From Duganella sp. SG902 (lineage in GTDB: Bacteria > Pseudomonadota > Gammaproteobacteria > Burkholderiales > Burkholderiaceae_D), in assembly GCF_013376005.1 (NCBI RefSeq), contig NZ_JABMJK010000024.1:1-64000 (forward strand): a stretch of DNA of 64,000 nt. Direction: 5' to 3'. The translations under genes were made by a program, and so were the position numbers. Below, piece by piece: positions 17,988 to 27,386 of the stretch (its first letter is position 1; the number at the start of each line of letters is the position of its first letter). The notes beneath the pieces were generated by a model that saw only the letters and a list, made by a program, of their open reading frames with translations, was not told the DNA's origin and did no database searches.

Positions 17988-18809
17988 ATGTCTATTTCCA
18001 TCAAAACCGCCGAAGATATCGAAGGCATGCGCATCGCCGGCCGCCTCGGCTCCGAGGTGCTGGACTACATCACCCCCTTCGTCAAGCCCGGCGTCACCAC
18101 CGGCGAACTGGATCGCCTGTGCCACGAATACATGGTCAACGTGCAGGGCACCATCCCGGCGCCGCTGAACTACTGCCCGCCCGGCTACACGCCCTACCCC
18201 AAGGCCATCTGCACCTCGGTCAACGACGTGATCTGCCATGGCATTCCCGGCGACAAAGTGCTGAAAAACGGCGACGTCGTCAACCTCGACATCACCGTCA
18301 TCAAGGACGGCTACCACGGCGACAACAGCCGCATGTTCTTCATCGGCGAGCCGTCGATCCTGGCCAAGCGCCTGTCGGAAGTGACCTATGAGTGCATGTG
18401 GCTGGGCATCCAGCAGGTCAAGCCGGGCGCCTTCCTGGGCGACATCGGCCACGCCATCCAGCAGCACGCCGAAAAGGCCGGCTACAGCGTGGTGCGCGAA
18501 TTCTGCGGCCACGGCATCGGCAAGGTGTTCCACGAGGAGCCGCAGGTGCTGCACTATGGCCGCCCCGGCACCGGCGTCAAGCTGGAGGCCGGCATGATCT
18601 TCACCATCGAGCCGATGATCAACGCCGGCCGCCGCGAAATCCGCGAGATGGGCGACGGCTGGACCATCAAGACCAAGGACCGCAGCCTGTCGGCCCAGTG
18701 GGAACACATGATCCTGGTGACCGAGACCGGCTACGAGGTGCTGACGCTGTCGGCCGGCAGCCCGCCGCCGCCGGCGTTCATCACTGGCGGCGCCGCCAAG
18801 GCAGCGTAA
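17988..18809 (+). CDS. map: Type I methionine aminopeptidase
   Basis: Map removes the initiator Met from new proteins after deformylation. The 273-residue enzyme has the family metal ligands in order: Asp in VVNLDITVIKDG, Asp in YHGDNSRMF, His in EFCGHGIGKVFHEEP, Glu in FTIEPMIN and Glu in QWEHMILVT. The ATG at 17988 (MSISIKTAEDIEGM) matches the usual family start. A TTG 12 bases earlier is less likely. glnD follows three bases after the stop. Confidence 0.96.
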   Translation: MSISIKTAEDIEGMRIAGRLGSEVLDYITPFVKPGVTTGELDRLCHEYMVNVQGTIPAPLNYCPPGYTPYPKAICTSVNDVICHGIPGDKVLKNGDVVNLDITVIKDGYHGDNSRMFFIGEPSILAKRLSEVTYECMWLGIQQVKPGAFLGDIGHAIQQHAEKAGYSVVREFCGHGIGKVFHEEPQVLHYGRPGTGVKLEAGMIFTIEPMINAGRREIREMGDGWTIKTKDRSLSAQWEHMILVTETGYEVLTLSAGSPPPPAFITGGAAKAA

Positions 18810-18812
18810 GCC

Positions 18813-21395
18813 GTGAACGCGGCCGTGATGAAGAAGGAACTGCGCGAGCAGCTCAAGCGCCAGCTGAAGGCCGACCGCCAGGTCGTGATCGCCGCCTTCA
18901 AGGAGGATGGCAAGCCGGAAAAGCTGCTGCGCAGCCTGCGCCAGACGGTGGACGCGGTGCTGTGCACGGCCTGGCACGCGGCCGGCCTGCCGGACAGCAC
19001 GGCGCTGGTGGGCGTGGGCGGCTACGGCCGCGGCGAACTGTTCCCCTATTCCGACGTCGACCTGCTGATCCTGCTGGAGCGGGCGCCGGACGCCGACACC
19101 ACGGCCAAGCTCGAGGAGCTGGTGCAACTGCTGTGGGACCTGGGGCTGGAGATCGGCCACAGCATCCGCACGGTGGACGAGTGCCTGAGCGAGTCGGCGG
19201 CCGACATCACGGTCCAGACCAGTCTGCTGGAGGCGCGCCTGATCTGCGGCGACCAGCAGCTGTTCCAGCAACTGGAAACGCGCTACGCGGCCGCCATGGA
19301 CCCGCGCGCCTTCTTCCACGCCAAGGTGCTGGAGATGAAGCAGCGCCACGCCAAGTACGAGGACACCGCCTTCAGCCTGGAGCCGAACTGCAAGGAAAGC
19401 CCGGGCGGCCTGCGCGACCTGCAGGTGATCCTGTGGCTGGTGAAGGCGGCCGGGCTGGCCAATTCCTGGCGCACCCTGGCCACCAGCGGCCTGATCACGC
19501 AGACCGAGGCCAAGCAGCTGATGGAAAAGGAGCGCGCCTTCAAGGACATCCGCGTGCGCCTGCACCTGCACGCCGGCCGGCGCGAGGACCGGCTGGTGTT
19601 CGACGTCCAGACCGCCATCGCCGAGTCGCTGGGCCTGCAGGCCACCGGCAGTGGCGTGCACATGCGCCGCGCCAGCGAATACCTGATGCAGCGCTACTAC
19701 TGGGCCGCCAAGACGGTGACCCAGCTCAACACCATCCTGCTGCAGAACATCGAGGAGCGGCTGTTCCCGCAATCGGGCGCGGCGGTGCGCATCAACGAGC
19801 GCTTCAACGACGTCAACGGCCTGATCGACATCGCCGAGGACGACACCTTCGAGAAAACCCCGTCGGCCATGCTGGAAATCTTCCTGCTGATGACCGAGCG
19901 GCCGTCGATCAAGGGCATGACCGCGCGCGCCACCCGCGCGCTGTGGCACGAGCGCTTCCAGATCGACGCCGCGTTCCGCGCCGATCCGGTCAACCGTTCG
20001 CTGTTCCTGCGCATCATGCAGGCGCCGGTGGGCATCATCCACGCGCTGCGCCGCATGAACGACCTGTCGATCCTGGGCCGCTACCTGCCCAACTTCCGCA
20101 AGATCGTCGGCCAGATGCAGCACGATCTGTTCCACGTCTACACGGTCGACCAGCACATCCTGATGGTGGTGCGCAATATGCGCCGCTTCACCATGGCCGA
20201 GCACGCGCACGAATATCCGTTCTGCAGCCAGCTGATGGCCAATTTCGCGCAGCCGTGGGTGCTGTTCCTGGCCGCGCTGTTCCATGACATCGCCAAGGGC
20301 CGCGGCGGCGACCACTCCGAGCTCGGCATGGCCGACGCCGAACAGTTCTGCCGCGACCACGGCATGAGCGAGGAGGACACCGAGCTGGTCGTGTTCCTGG
20401 TCGGCAACCACCTGACCATGTCGCAAGTGGCGCAGAAGCAGGACTTGTCCGATCCGGACGTGATCCAGGCCTTCGCCAAGGTGGTGGGCGACGAGCGCCA
20501 CCTGACCGGCCTGTACCTGCTGACCGTGGCCGACATCCGCGGCACCAGCCCGAAGGTCTGGAACGCCTGGAAGGCCAAGCTGCTGGAAGACCTGTACAAG
20601 ATCACCCTGCGCGTGCTGGGCGGCGAGGAGCACAGCGCCGACAACGAACTGCGCAACCGCCAGCAGGAGGCGCTGGCCACGCTGCGCCTGTACGGCCTGG
20701 CGCCGGACGCGCACGAGGCGTTCTGGAAGCAGCTGGACGTGGCCTACTTCCTGCGCCACGACGCCTCCGACATCGCCTGGCAGACGCGCGCCCTGTACGA
20801 GCGCTTCAACAGCGAGCAGCCGGTGGTCAAGTGCCGCCTGGCGCCGATCGGCGAGGGCTTGCAGATCGCGGTCTACATCAAGGATCAGCCGGACCTGTTC
20901 GCGCGCATCTGCAGCTATTTCGACCGCAAGAACTTCTCCATCCTCGACGCCAAGATCCACACCACGCGCCACGGCTACGCGCTGGACACCTTCCTGGTCA
21001 CCGAGCAGAACTTCGCCAAGAGCTACCGCGACATCATCAGCCTGATCGAGCACGAGCTGTGCGGCCTGCTGACCTCGCCCGAGCCGCTGCCGCCGCCCGG
21101 AAAGGGCCGGCTGTCACGGCTGTCGCGCACCTTCCCGATCCAGCCGACGGTGGACCTGCGCCCGGACGAGCGCGGCCAGTACTACCTGCTGTCGGTGGCC
21201 GCCAACGACCGCACCGGCCTGCTGTACTCGATCGCCAACGTGCTGACCAAGTACAAGATCAACCTGCACACCGCCAAGGTCATGACGCTGGGCGAGCGCG
21301 TGGAGGACGTGTTCCTGATCGACGGCGCCGCCCTGTCCAACGCGCGCAACCAGATCCAGCTGGAGACCGACCTGCTGGACGCCATCAAGGTTTAA
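18813..21395 (+). CDS. glnD: [Protein-PII] uridylyltransferase / uridylyl-removing enzyme
   Basis: GlnD senses glutamine and modifies the PII proteins (GlnB/GlnK), so it sets nitrogen control, relevant to the urea-uptake operon and glycine cleavage genes nearby. The 860-residue protein has the nucleotidyltransferase motif GVGGYGRGELFPYSDVDLL (about 65-85), an HD domain with LAALFHDIAKGRGGDHSELG (about 490-510) and two C-terminal ACT domains (about 690-770 and 795-860). It starts with GTG three bases after map; a nearby ATG at codon 6 is an alternative. The map-glnD pairing is typical of proteobacteria. Confidence 0.96.
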   Translation: MNAAVMKKELREQLKRQLKADRQVVIAAFKEDGKPEKLLRSLRQTVDAVLCTAWHAAGLPDSTALVGVGGYGRGELFPYSDVDLLILLERAPDADTTAKLEELVQLLWDLGLEIGHSIRTVDECLSESAADITVQTSLLEARLICGDQQLFQQLETRYAAAMDPRAFFHAKVLEMKQRHAKYEDTAFSLEPNCKESPGGLRDLQVILWLVKAAGLANSWRTLATSGLITQTEAKQLMEKERAFKDIRVRLHLHAGRREDRLVFDVQTAIAESLGLQATGSGVHMRRASEYLMQRYYWAAKTVTQLNTILLQNIEERLFPQSGAAVRINERFNDVNGLIDIAEDDTFEKTPSAMLEIFLLMTERPSIKGMTARATRALWHERFQIDAAFRADPVNRSLFLRIMQAPVGIIHALRRMNDLSILGRYLPNFRKIVGQMQHDLFHVYTVDQHILMVVRNMRRFTMAEHAHEYPFCSQLMANFAQPWVLFLAALFHDIAKGRGGDHSELGMADAEQFCRDHGMSEEDTELVVFLVGNHLTMSQVAQKQDLSDPDVIQAFAKVVGDERHLTGLYLLTVADIRGTSPKVWNAWKAKLLEDLYKITLRVLGGEEHSADNELRNRQQEALATLRLYGLAPDAHEAFWKQLDVAYFLRHDASDIAWQTRALYERFNSEQPVVKCRLAPIGEGLQIAVYIKDQPDLFARICSYFDRKNFSILDAKIHTTRHGYALDTFLVTEQNFAKSYRDIISLIEHELCGLLTSPEPLPPPGKGRLSRLSRTFPIQPTVDLRPDERGQYYLLSVAANDRTGLLYSIANVLTKYKINLHTAKVMTLGERVEDVFLIDGAALSNARNQIQLETDLLDAIKV

Positions 21396-21416
21396 CCTGT
21401 TTTAAAGAGTTGAGAA

Positions 21417-22166
21417 ATGCCTGAAGAATTACTCCGCCTGTCCAAACGCATGTCCGAACTGGGCCTGTGCTCGCGCCGCGAGGCCGACGAATGGATCGCG
21501 CGCGGCTGGGTCCGGGTCGACGGCAAGGTCGTCAACGAACTGGGCACCAAGATTTACCCGAGCCAGAAGGTCACCGTGGAGCGCCAGGCCGCCGCCGAGC
21601 AGTCCAAGCGCGTGACCATCCTGATCAACAAGCCGATGGGCTACGTCTCCGGCCAGGCCGAGGACGGCTACCAGCCGGCCGTGGCCCTGATCAAGCCGGA
21701 AAACCGCTGGCCGGACGATCCGTCGCCGGAACAGTTCCACCCCACCCAGCTGCGTTCGCTGGTCCCGGCTGGCCGCCTGGACATCGACTCGGTCGGCCTG
21801 CTGGTGCTGACCCAGGATGGCCGCGTGGCCAAGCACCTGATCGGCGAGACCACCGAGGTCGACAAGGAGTACCTGGTGCGCGTCGAGTACACCAGGCCCG
21901 GCAAGCTGCCCGACAGCGACCTGAAAAAGCTCAACCACGGCCTGTGGATGGACGGCAAGCCGCTGCTGCCGGCCAAGGTGCGCTGGCAGAACGACGACCA
22001 ATTGAGCTTCACGCTGAAGGAAGGCAAGAAGCGCCAGATCCGCCGCATGTGCGAAATGGTGGGCTTGAAAGTCGTCGGCTTGAAGCGCGTGCGCATCGGC
22101 AAAGTCAAACTGGGCGACCTGCCGGTGGGCCAATGGCGCTATTTGCGCCCGGATGAGCGCTTCTGA
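21417..22166 (+). CDS. 23S rRNA pseudouridine synthase (RluF/RsuA group)
   Basis: This 249-residue enzyme isomerises a uridine in rRNA. An S4 RNA-binding domain (about 6-55, with GLCSRREADEWI) precedes the catalytic domain, whose motif AGRLDIDSVGLLVLTQDG holds the catalytic Asp. The end has KKRQIRRMCEMVGLKV, the RsuA/RluB/E/F signature. The S4 domain and overall form fit RluF best, but RluB or RluE specificity cannot be excluded by eye. It lies 21 bases after glnD and is probably cotranscribed. Confidence 0.88.
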   Translation: MPEELLRLSKRMSELGLCSRREADEWIARGWVRVDGKVVNELGTKIYPSQKVTVERQAAAEQSKRVTILINKPMGYVSGQAEDGYQPAVALIKPENRWPDDPSPEQFHPTQLRSLVPAGRLDIDSVGLLVLTQDGRVAKHLIGETTEVDKEYLVRVEYTRPGKLPDSDLKKLNHGLWMDGKPLLPAKVRWQNDDQLSFTLKEGKKRQIRRMCEMVGLKVVGLKRVRIGKVKLGDLPVGQWRYLRPDERF

Positions 22167-22278
22167 ACCACACGACGAGAAAATTCTTGCTATTTTGCAA
22201 GCCAAAAAGTTGAATCCGCTGTAAACTGCGTAGATCGACCTCGCATTGCAGAAGTCATTATCAAAGAGATATGCCGTC

Positions 22279-23049
22279 GTGAACGATCCAATACCAAATG
22301 AATTTCGCCGCGGGCCCCCCACCCTAAAAGATGCTGTGGAGCCCATCGCGACGGGTTCGAATCCCCATGACATGACCGATGAACATGACATCGGTGATGC
22401 CCTGACCCTGCTCGCGGAATCCGGCGAGGCGGTGTCGATCTACCCCTCGTCCGCCACCAACGTGGTGATGGCGCGGATCAAGTCGGTCGATCCGAAAGAC
22501 CCCTATTTCGTGCTGGAGCTGAACGAGGGCGAGTTCCTGCCGCCCGGCGAGGCCACATTTGTCGCCTGGCTGCGCTCGGCCAAGCTGCAATTCAAGCTGA
22601 GTTCGGAGACCTGGGCCTCGCTGCCGGAGCAGCCCACCCTGCTCAACCTGGAATTCCCGCTCAAGTGCCAGGTGCTGAACCGCCGCTCCTCGGTGCGGCT
22701 GGAAACGCCGCTGGGCGTGTACTACATGGCTTCCTTCGTCCTCAACGGCAAGCCGTACGAGCTGCAGCTGTACGATTTTTCCGCCGGCGGCGTCGGCATG
22801 CGCGCCGCCCCGCGCGACGCGGTCGGCCTGCACGTGGGGCGCAAGCTGCAGCGCGTGCGGCTGGAGCTGGGGCCGGAGTCGGTGATGATCGCCGACCTGG
22901 AAGTCCGCCTGTCGCGCACCTTCCGCTCCTTCCTGCTGGGCGAACAGGTGCAGATCGGCTGCCGGTTCACCAACCTGTCCCCCGCCATGGAAGAGGAACT
23001 CAAGCGCCTGCTCGACAAGCTGAACGCCGGCAAGCAGCGCTTCGGCTAG
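22279..23049 (+). CDS. YcgR-like PilZ domain protein (flagellar brake)
   Basis: This protein of about 256 residues has an N-terminal YcgR domain and a C-terminal PilZ domain with the cyclic-di-GMP-binding motifs RRSSVR and DFSAGGVGM. YcgR proteins slow the flagellar motor when cyclic-di-GMP is high. The start is uncertain: I chose the GTG at 22279 because AAAGAGA lies about nine bases before it. A TTG at 22246 and a later ATG (MTDEHDIG) are possible. A strong terminator follows at 23082. Confidence 0.82.
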   Translation: MNDPIPNEFRRGPPTLKDAVEPIATGSNPHDMTDEHDIGDALTLLAESGEAVSIYPSSATNVVMARIKSVDPKDPYFVLELNEGEFLPPGEATFVAWLRSAKLQFKLSSETWASLPEQPTLLNLEFPLKCQVLNRRSSVRLETPLGVYYMASFVLNGKPYELQLYDFSAGGVGMRAAPRDAVGLHVGRKLQRVRLELGPESVMIADLEVRLSRTFRSFLLGEQVQIGCRFTNLSPAMEEELKRLLDKLNAGKQRFG

Positions 23050-23076
23050 ATCGCGGCATAGGCATGTTATTTGCTT

Positions 23077-23107
23077 AAAAAGCAGCTAGTTCACTAGCTG
23101 CTTTTTT
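23077..23107 (+). terminator. Rho-independent terminator abutting the next start codon
   Basis: The arms GCAGCTAG (23082-23089) and CTAGCTGC (23094-23101) form a perfect eight-base stem with a TTCA loop, followed by T6 (23102-23107). The ATG of the transporter-kinase gene begins at 23108, so the terminator fills the place where a ribosome-binding site would normally be. Confidence 0.88.
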
Positions 23108-26100
23108 ATGACCACGACACAGCGCATCGTCAAAATACGGCGCGATTACAACACTTGGGTGGCCAACGAGACCATCGAGGACTATGCCCTGCGCTACACG
23201 CCGCGCGCGTTCCGGCGCTGGTCGGTGTTTCGGGTCTCGAACACGGCGTTCGGCGCGATCTCCTTCCTGGTGCTGGAAGCCATCGGCGGCACCATCACCG
23301 TCAACTACGGCTTCATCAACGCGCTGTGGGCCATCATGGCGGTCGGCCTGATCATCTTCCTCACCGGCCTGCCGATCAGCTACTACGCCGCCCGCTACGG
23401 CGTCGACATGGACCTGCTGACGCGCGGCGCCGGCTTCGGCTACATCGGCTCGACCATCTCGTCGTTCGTGTACGCCTCGTTCACCTTCATCCTGTTCGCG
23501 CTGGAGGCGGCCATCATGGCCTACGCGCTGGAGCTGTATTTCGGCCTGCCGCTATGGCTGGGCTACATGGTGAGCGCGCTGATCGTGGTGCCGCTGGTGA
23601 CGCACGGCGTCACGCTGATCTCGCGTATCCAGATGGTGACGCAGCCGGTGTGGCTGATCCTCATGGCCCTGCCCTTCATCGCGATTTTCTACAAGCGCCC
23701 GGAACTGCCGGCGCAGCTGCTGGACTACGCGGGCCGCGACGGCACCCACGGCCACTTCAATGTGCTGATGTTCGGCGCGGCGACGGCGGTGGGCGTGGCG
23801 CTGATCACGCAGATCGGCGAGCAGGTCGACTTCCTGCGCTTCATGCCGCAGCAGACGCGCGAGAACCGGCTGCGCTGGCACTTCGGCGTGCTGATGGCGG
23901 GACCGGGCTGGATCCTGCTCGGCATCGCCAAGATGCTGGGCGGCGCGCTGCTGGCGTGGCTGGCCATCAGCAGCGCCATGCCGCTGGAGCAGGCGGTCAA
24001 TCCCACCCATATGTACCTGGCCGGCTTCGGCCTGGTGTTCGAGCAGCCGCACATCGCGCTGGCCGCGACCGCGCTGCTGGTGGTGGTGTCGCAGGTGAAG
24101 ATCAACATGACCAACGCCTACGCCGGCTCGCTGGCGTGGTCGAACTTCTTCGCGCGCCTCACGCACAGCCATCCGGGCCGCGTGGTGTGGGCCGTGTTCA
24201 ACGCGCTGATCGCGGTGCTGCTGATGGAGCTGGACGTGTTCCAGGCGCTGGACCAGGTGCTGGGCCTGTACTCCAACATCGCCATCTCGTGGATCACGGC
24301 GGTGGTGGCGGACCTGGTCATCAACAAGCCGCTGGGACTGAGCCCCAAAGGCATCGAGTTCCGCCGCGCCTACCTGTACGACATCAACCCGGTCGGCGTG
24401 GGTGCCATGCTGCTGGCGTCGGCGTTGTCGGTGGCCGCGTTCATGGGCATGTTCGGCGCGCAGGCGCAGGCTTTCTCCGCCTTCATCGCGCTGCTGACGG
24501 CGCTGGTGGCGTCGCCGCTGATCGCCGTGGCCACCCGTGGCAAATACTACGTCGCGCGGCAGCCGGAACATGTGCACAGCAAGACCTGCGTGATCTGCGA
24601 AAAGGAGTACGAGGCGGACGACATGGCGCACTGCCCCGCCTACCAGGGCTCGATCTGCTCCCTGTGCTGCTGCCTCGACGCCCGCTGCAACGACACCTGC
24701 AAGCCGCACGCACGCGTGGCCGTGCAGTGGCAGGAGGCGATGCGCGCGCTGCTGCCGCAATCGCTGTGGCGCTACCTGAGCGGAGGTCTGGGACACTACC
24801 TGTTGCTGATGATCGTGACCGTGCTGTCGCTCGGGGCGCTGCTTGGGCTGATCTACTACCACGAACAATCGGTACTGCCGGATGCGGCGCTGCTGCCGCA
24901 GCTGCAGCTGGTGTTCTTCAAGATCTTCGCGGCGCTGCTGCTGTTGAGCGGGATCGTGGCCTGGTGGCTGGTGCTGACCAGCGAAAGCCGCCGCGTGGCG
25001 CAGGAGGAATCGAACCGCCAGACCGGCCTGCTGACGCGCGAGATCGAACTGCACCAGCAAACCGACGCCCAGCTGCAGCAGGCCAAGCAGGCCGCCGACC
25101 TGGCCAACCAGGCCAAGAGCCGCTACATCGCCGGCATCAGCCACGAGATCCGCACGCCGCTCAATTCCATCCTCGGCTACGCGCAGCTGCTGGACAACGA
25201 CCCGGCGATTCCGGCGCATCGCCAGCAGGCCGTGCGCGTGATCCGCAACAGTGGCGAGCATTTGCTGTCGCTGATCGAGGGCACGCTCGATATCGCCCGC
25301 ATCGAGAGCGGCAAGCTGAAATTCGACATGAAGGAGCTGGACTTCCCCGACTTCATCGGCCAGGTGGTGCGCATGTTCGAGCTGCAGGCGGCCAACAAGG
25401 GCCTGAGTTTCCGCTACGAGCTGACCGGCGCCCTGCCCCATTGCGTGCGCGCCGACCGCAAGCGGCTGGGGCAGATCCTCATCAACATCCTCGGCAACGC
25501 GGTCAAGTTCACCAGCCACGGCGGCATCGTCATGCGCTTGCAGTATGCGCGCGAGATGGCCTCGTTTGAAATCGAAGACACCGGCCCCGGCATCCTGCAG
25601 GAAGAGATAGACCACATCTTCGAACCGTTCTCGCGCGGCAGCGCCAGCGCGCACGCCAACGCCAGCGGCACCGGCCTTGGCCTGCCGATCGCCCGCATGC
25701 TGACGCAGTTGATGGGCGGCGAGCTCAAAGTCCGCAGTTCGCCGCGTGGCAGCGTATTCCATGTGCGGCTGTTCCTGCCCAGCGTCCATGGGCGCGATGG
25801 CGGAACCGGCGCCGGCCCGCGCCGCGGCGAGGCGCCGCAACGCACCGGCTACCGCGGCCCGCGCCGCCGCATCCTGGTGGTCGACAACGAACGCGTGGAC
25901 CGCGAGCTGCTGCTCAACATCCTGTCGCCGCTGGGCTTTGAGGTGGCGCAGGCGGAGTCCGGGCTGGAATGCCTGGACCTCTACACCAGCTTCAAGCCGG
26001 ACCTGATCCTGATGGACCTCGCCATGCCCGGCATGGATGGCTGGGAAGCCAGCTACATCCTGCGCCGGCGCGAGATGTCGGTGACGCCGATCGCCATCGT

Positions 26101-26476
26101 CTCCGCCAACGCCTTCGACAAAGGCATGGAAAACCCGGCCGCCATCCGCGCCGAGGATTTCTTCGTCAAGCCGGTGAATGTGACGGAACTGCTGGACTGG
26201 ATCGGCGCCCGCCTGGCGCTGGAGTGGACCACGCAGGCCGCGCCACCCGCGCCAGCCGCCGCGCCGCCGGCGGCGCTGGTCTTCCCGCCGGACGACGTCA
26301 TGGCCGCGCTGCGCGAGCTGATACGGGTCGGCTATGTGCGCGGCATCCAGAAAAAACTCGACGAGATAGAACCGCACTACCCGCAATTCACCCACACCAT
26401 GCGCAACTTTGCCACCCGCTTCCAGCTGGACGCGATGGCCGATTTTGTGAAAGAGAACAATGAACTTCAACAGTGA
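23108..26476 (+). CDS. NCS1 transporter-coupled hybrid histidine kinase
   Basis: This 1122-residue membrane protein has an unusual layout. Residues about 45-480 form a 10-12 helix transporter-like domain resembling NCS1 purine/cytosine permeases (RYGVDMDLLTRGAGFGYIGS). Residues 494-534 are a compact cysteine cluster (nine Cys, two His). Two more membrane helices follow (about 555-620), then a coiled coil, a HisKA domain with H679 (ISHEIRTPLN), an ATPase domain with NILGNAVKF, EDTGPGI and GTGLGLPIA, and a receiver (about 920-1035) with D970 (LILMDLAMPG). A Pro/Ala linker and a helical tail close it. By analogy with CbrA (an SSS transporter fused to a kinase) I infer that it senses or carries a small nitrogenous solute. 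The next gene, overlapping by 17 bases, is its likely response regulator. The start directly after a terminator has no ribosome-binding site. The substrate is unknown. Confidence 0.88.
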   Translation: MTTTQRIVKIRRDYNTWVANETIEDYALRYTPRAFRRWSVFRVSNTAFGAISFLVLEAIGGTITVNYGFINALWAIMAVGLIIFLTGLPISYYAARYGVDMDLLTRGAGFGYIGSTISSFVYASFTFILFALEAAIMAYALELYFGLPLWLGYMVSALIVVPLVTHGVTLISRIQMVTQPVWLILMALPFIAIFYKRPELPAQLLDYAGRDGTHGHFNVLMFGAATAVGVALITQIGEQVDFLRFMPQQTRENRLRWHFGVLMAGPGWILLGIAKMLGGALLAWLAISSAMPLEQAVNPTHMYLAGFGLVFEQPHIALAATALLVVVSQVKINMTNAYAGSLAWSNFFARLTHSHPGRVVWAVFNALIAVLLMELDVFQALDQVLGLYSNIAISWITAVVADLVINKPLGLSPKGIEFRRAYLYDINPVGVGAMLLASALSVAAFMGMFGAQAQAFSAFIALLTALVASPLIAVATRGKYYVARQPEHVHSKTCVICEKEYEADDMAHCPAYQGSICSLCCCLDARCNDTCKPHARVAVQWQEAMRALLPQSLWRYLSGGLGHYLLLMIVTVLSLGALLGLIYYHEQSVLPDAALLPQLQLVFFKIFAALLLLSGIVAWWLVLTSESRRVAQEESNRQTGLLTREIELHQQTDAQLQQAKQAADLANQAKSRYIAGISHEIRTPLNSILGYAQLLDNDPAIPAHRQQAVRVIRNSGEHLLSLIEGTLDIARIESGKLKFDMKELDFPDFIGQVVRMFELQAANKGLSFRYELTGALPHCVRADRKRLGQILINILGNAVKFTSHGGIVMRLQYAREMASFEIEDTGPGILQEEIDHIFEPFSRGSASAHANASGTGLGLPIARMLTQLMGGELKVRSSPRGSVFHVRLFLPSVHGRDGGTGAGPRRGEAPQRTGYRGPRRRILVVDNERVDRELLLNILSPLGFEVAQAESGLECLDLYTSFKPDLILMDLAMPGMDGWEASYILRRREMSVTPIAIVSANAFDKGMENPAAIRAEDFFVKPVNVTELLDWIGARLALEWTTQAAPPAPAAAPPAALVFPPDDVMAALRELIRVGYVRGIQKKLDEIEPHYPQFTHTMRNFATRFQLDAMADFVKENNELQQ

Positions 26477-27362
26477 ATCCAGCATCGTGCTGGTGGTGGA
26501 CGACATCCCTGAAAACCTCGCCGTGCTACACGACGCGCTCGACGAATCCGGCTACACCGTGCTGGTGGCGAACAACGGCGAGACGGCGCTGGTCCGCGCC
26601 GCCGAGGCGCAGCCGCACATCATCCTGCTGGACGCCGTCATGCCCGGCATGGACGGCTTCGACACCTGCCGCCACCTGAAAGCCAACCTCGCCACCCGCC
26701 ACATCCCGGTGATCTTCATGACCGGCCTGACCGAGGCGGAGCACGTGGTGGCGGCGTTCGACGCCGGCGGCAACGACTACGTCACCAAGCCGCTGCGCAC
26801 CAGCGAAGTGTTGGCGCGCATCGCCGCGCACATGCAGACCGCGCGCCTGATGGACCAGGCCCGCACCGCGCTGGACGCCTTCGGCAACGCCGTCATCGCC
26901 ATGACGCCGCGCGACGGCAAGATCGTCTGGCAAACGCCGCTCGCGCGCACGCTGATGCAGGGTTACGCGGCCGACACCGAGCTGCCTGCATGGTTGCAAG
27001 CGACCCAGTTGGCGCACAGCCAGGGCCAGTCGCATCCGCCATTGACACTGGTGCGCGGCAGCCGGCGGCTGGTGTTCTCGGCGGCGGAGTTCAGCGAAAA
27101 CGAACAGTGGATGATCGTGCTGCGCGAGGAGTCGGACACCGCGCAGATCGAAAAGCTGATGGCGACTTTCAAACTGACGCAGCGCGAATCCGAGGTCCTG
27201 AACTGGGTCATCAAGGGCAAGACCAACCGTGACATCGGCGACATTCTCGGCACCAGCCCGCGCACCGTCAACAAGCATCTGGAACACGTGTTCGTCAAGC
27301 TGGGGGTGGAAACCCGCACCTCGGCGGCCTCCGTCGCGTTGGCGAAAATGGAGCGTTCCTGA
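26460..27362 (+). CDS. LuxR-type response regulator, partner of the transporter-kinase
   Basis: This 300-residue protein has a receiver domain (about 8-125) with acidic pair D14-D15, phospho-acceptor D58 (LLDAVMPG) and K110, a middle segment of about 110 residues without a recognised domain (possibly PAS-like), and a LuxR-type helix-turn-helix (about 236-295: LTQRESEVLNWVIKGKTNRD). It begins 17 bases inside the kinase gene, so expression is coupled. I infer phosphotransfer from the kinase or its receiver to D58 and DNA binding as output. No obvious target site was found nearby. Confidence 0.9.
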   Translation: MNFNSESSIVLVVDDIPENLAVLHDALDESGYTVLVANNGETALVRAAEAQPHIILLDAVMPGMDGFDTCRHLKANLATRHIPVIFMTGLTEAEHVVAAFDAGGNDYVTKPLRTSEVLARIAAHMQTARLMDQARTALDAFGNAVIAMTPRDGKIVWQTPLARTLMQGYAADTELPAWLQATQLAHSQGQSHPPLTLVRGSRRLVFSAAEFSENEQWMIVLREESDTAQIEKLMATFKLTQRESEVLNWVIKGKTNRDIGDILGTSPRTVNKHLEHVFVKLGVETRTSAASVALAKMERS

Positions 27363-27386
27363 GCGATTTGTCTTACACTTGGTCGT

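Noticed and set aside
17964..21053. Long open frame on the minus strand opposite map and glnD
   Set aside because: Low-complexity translation and no homology; the plus-strand genes are certain.
23552..26506. Long open frame on the minus strand opposite the transporter-kinase
   Set aside because: Shadow of the high-GC third codon position; Gln/His/Arg-rich with no domains.
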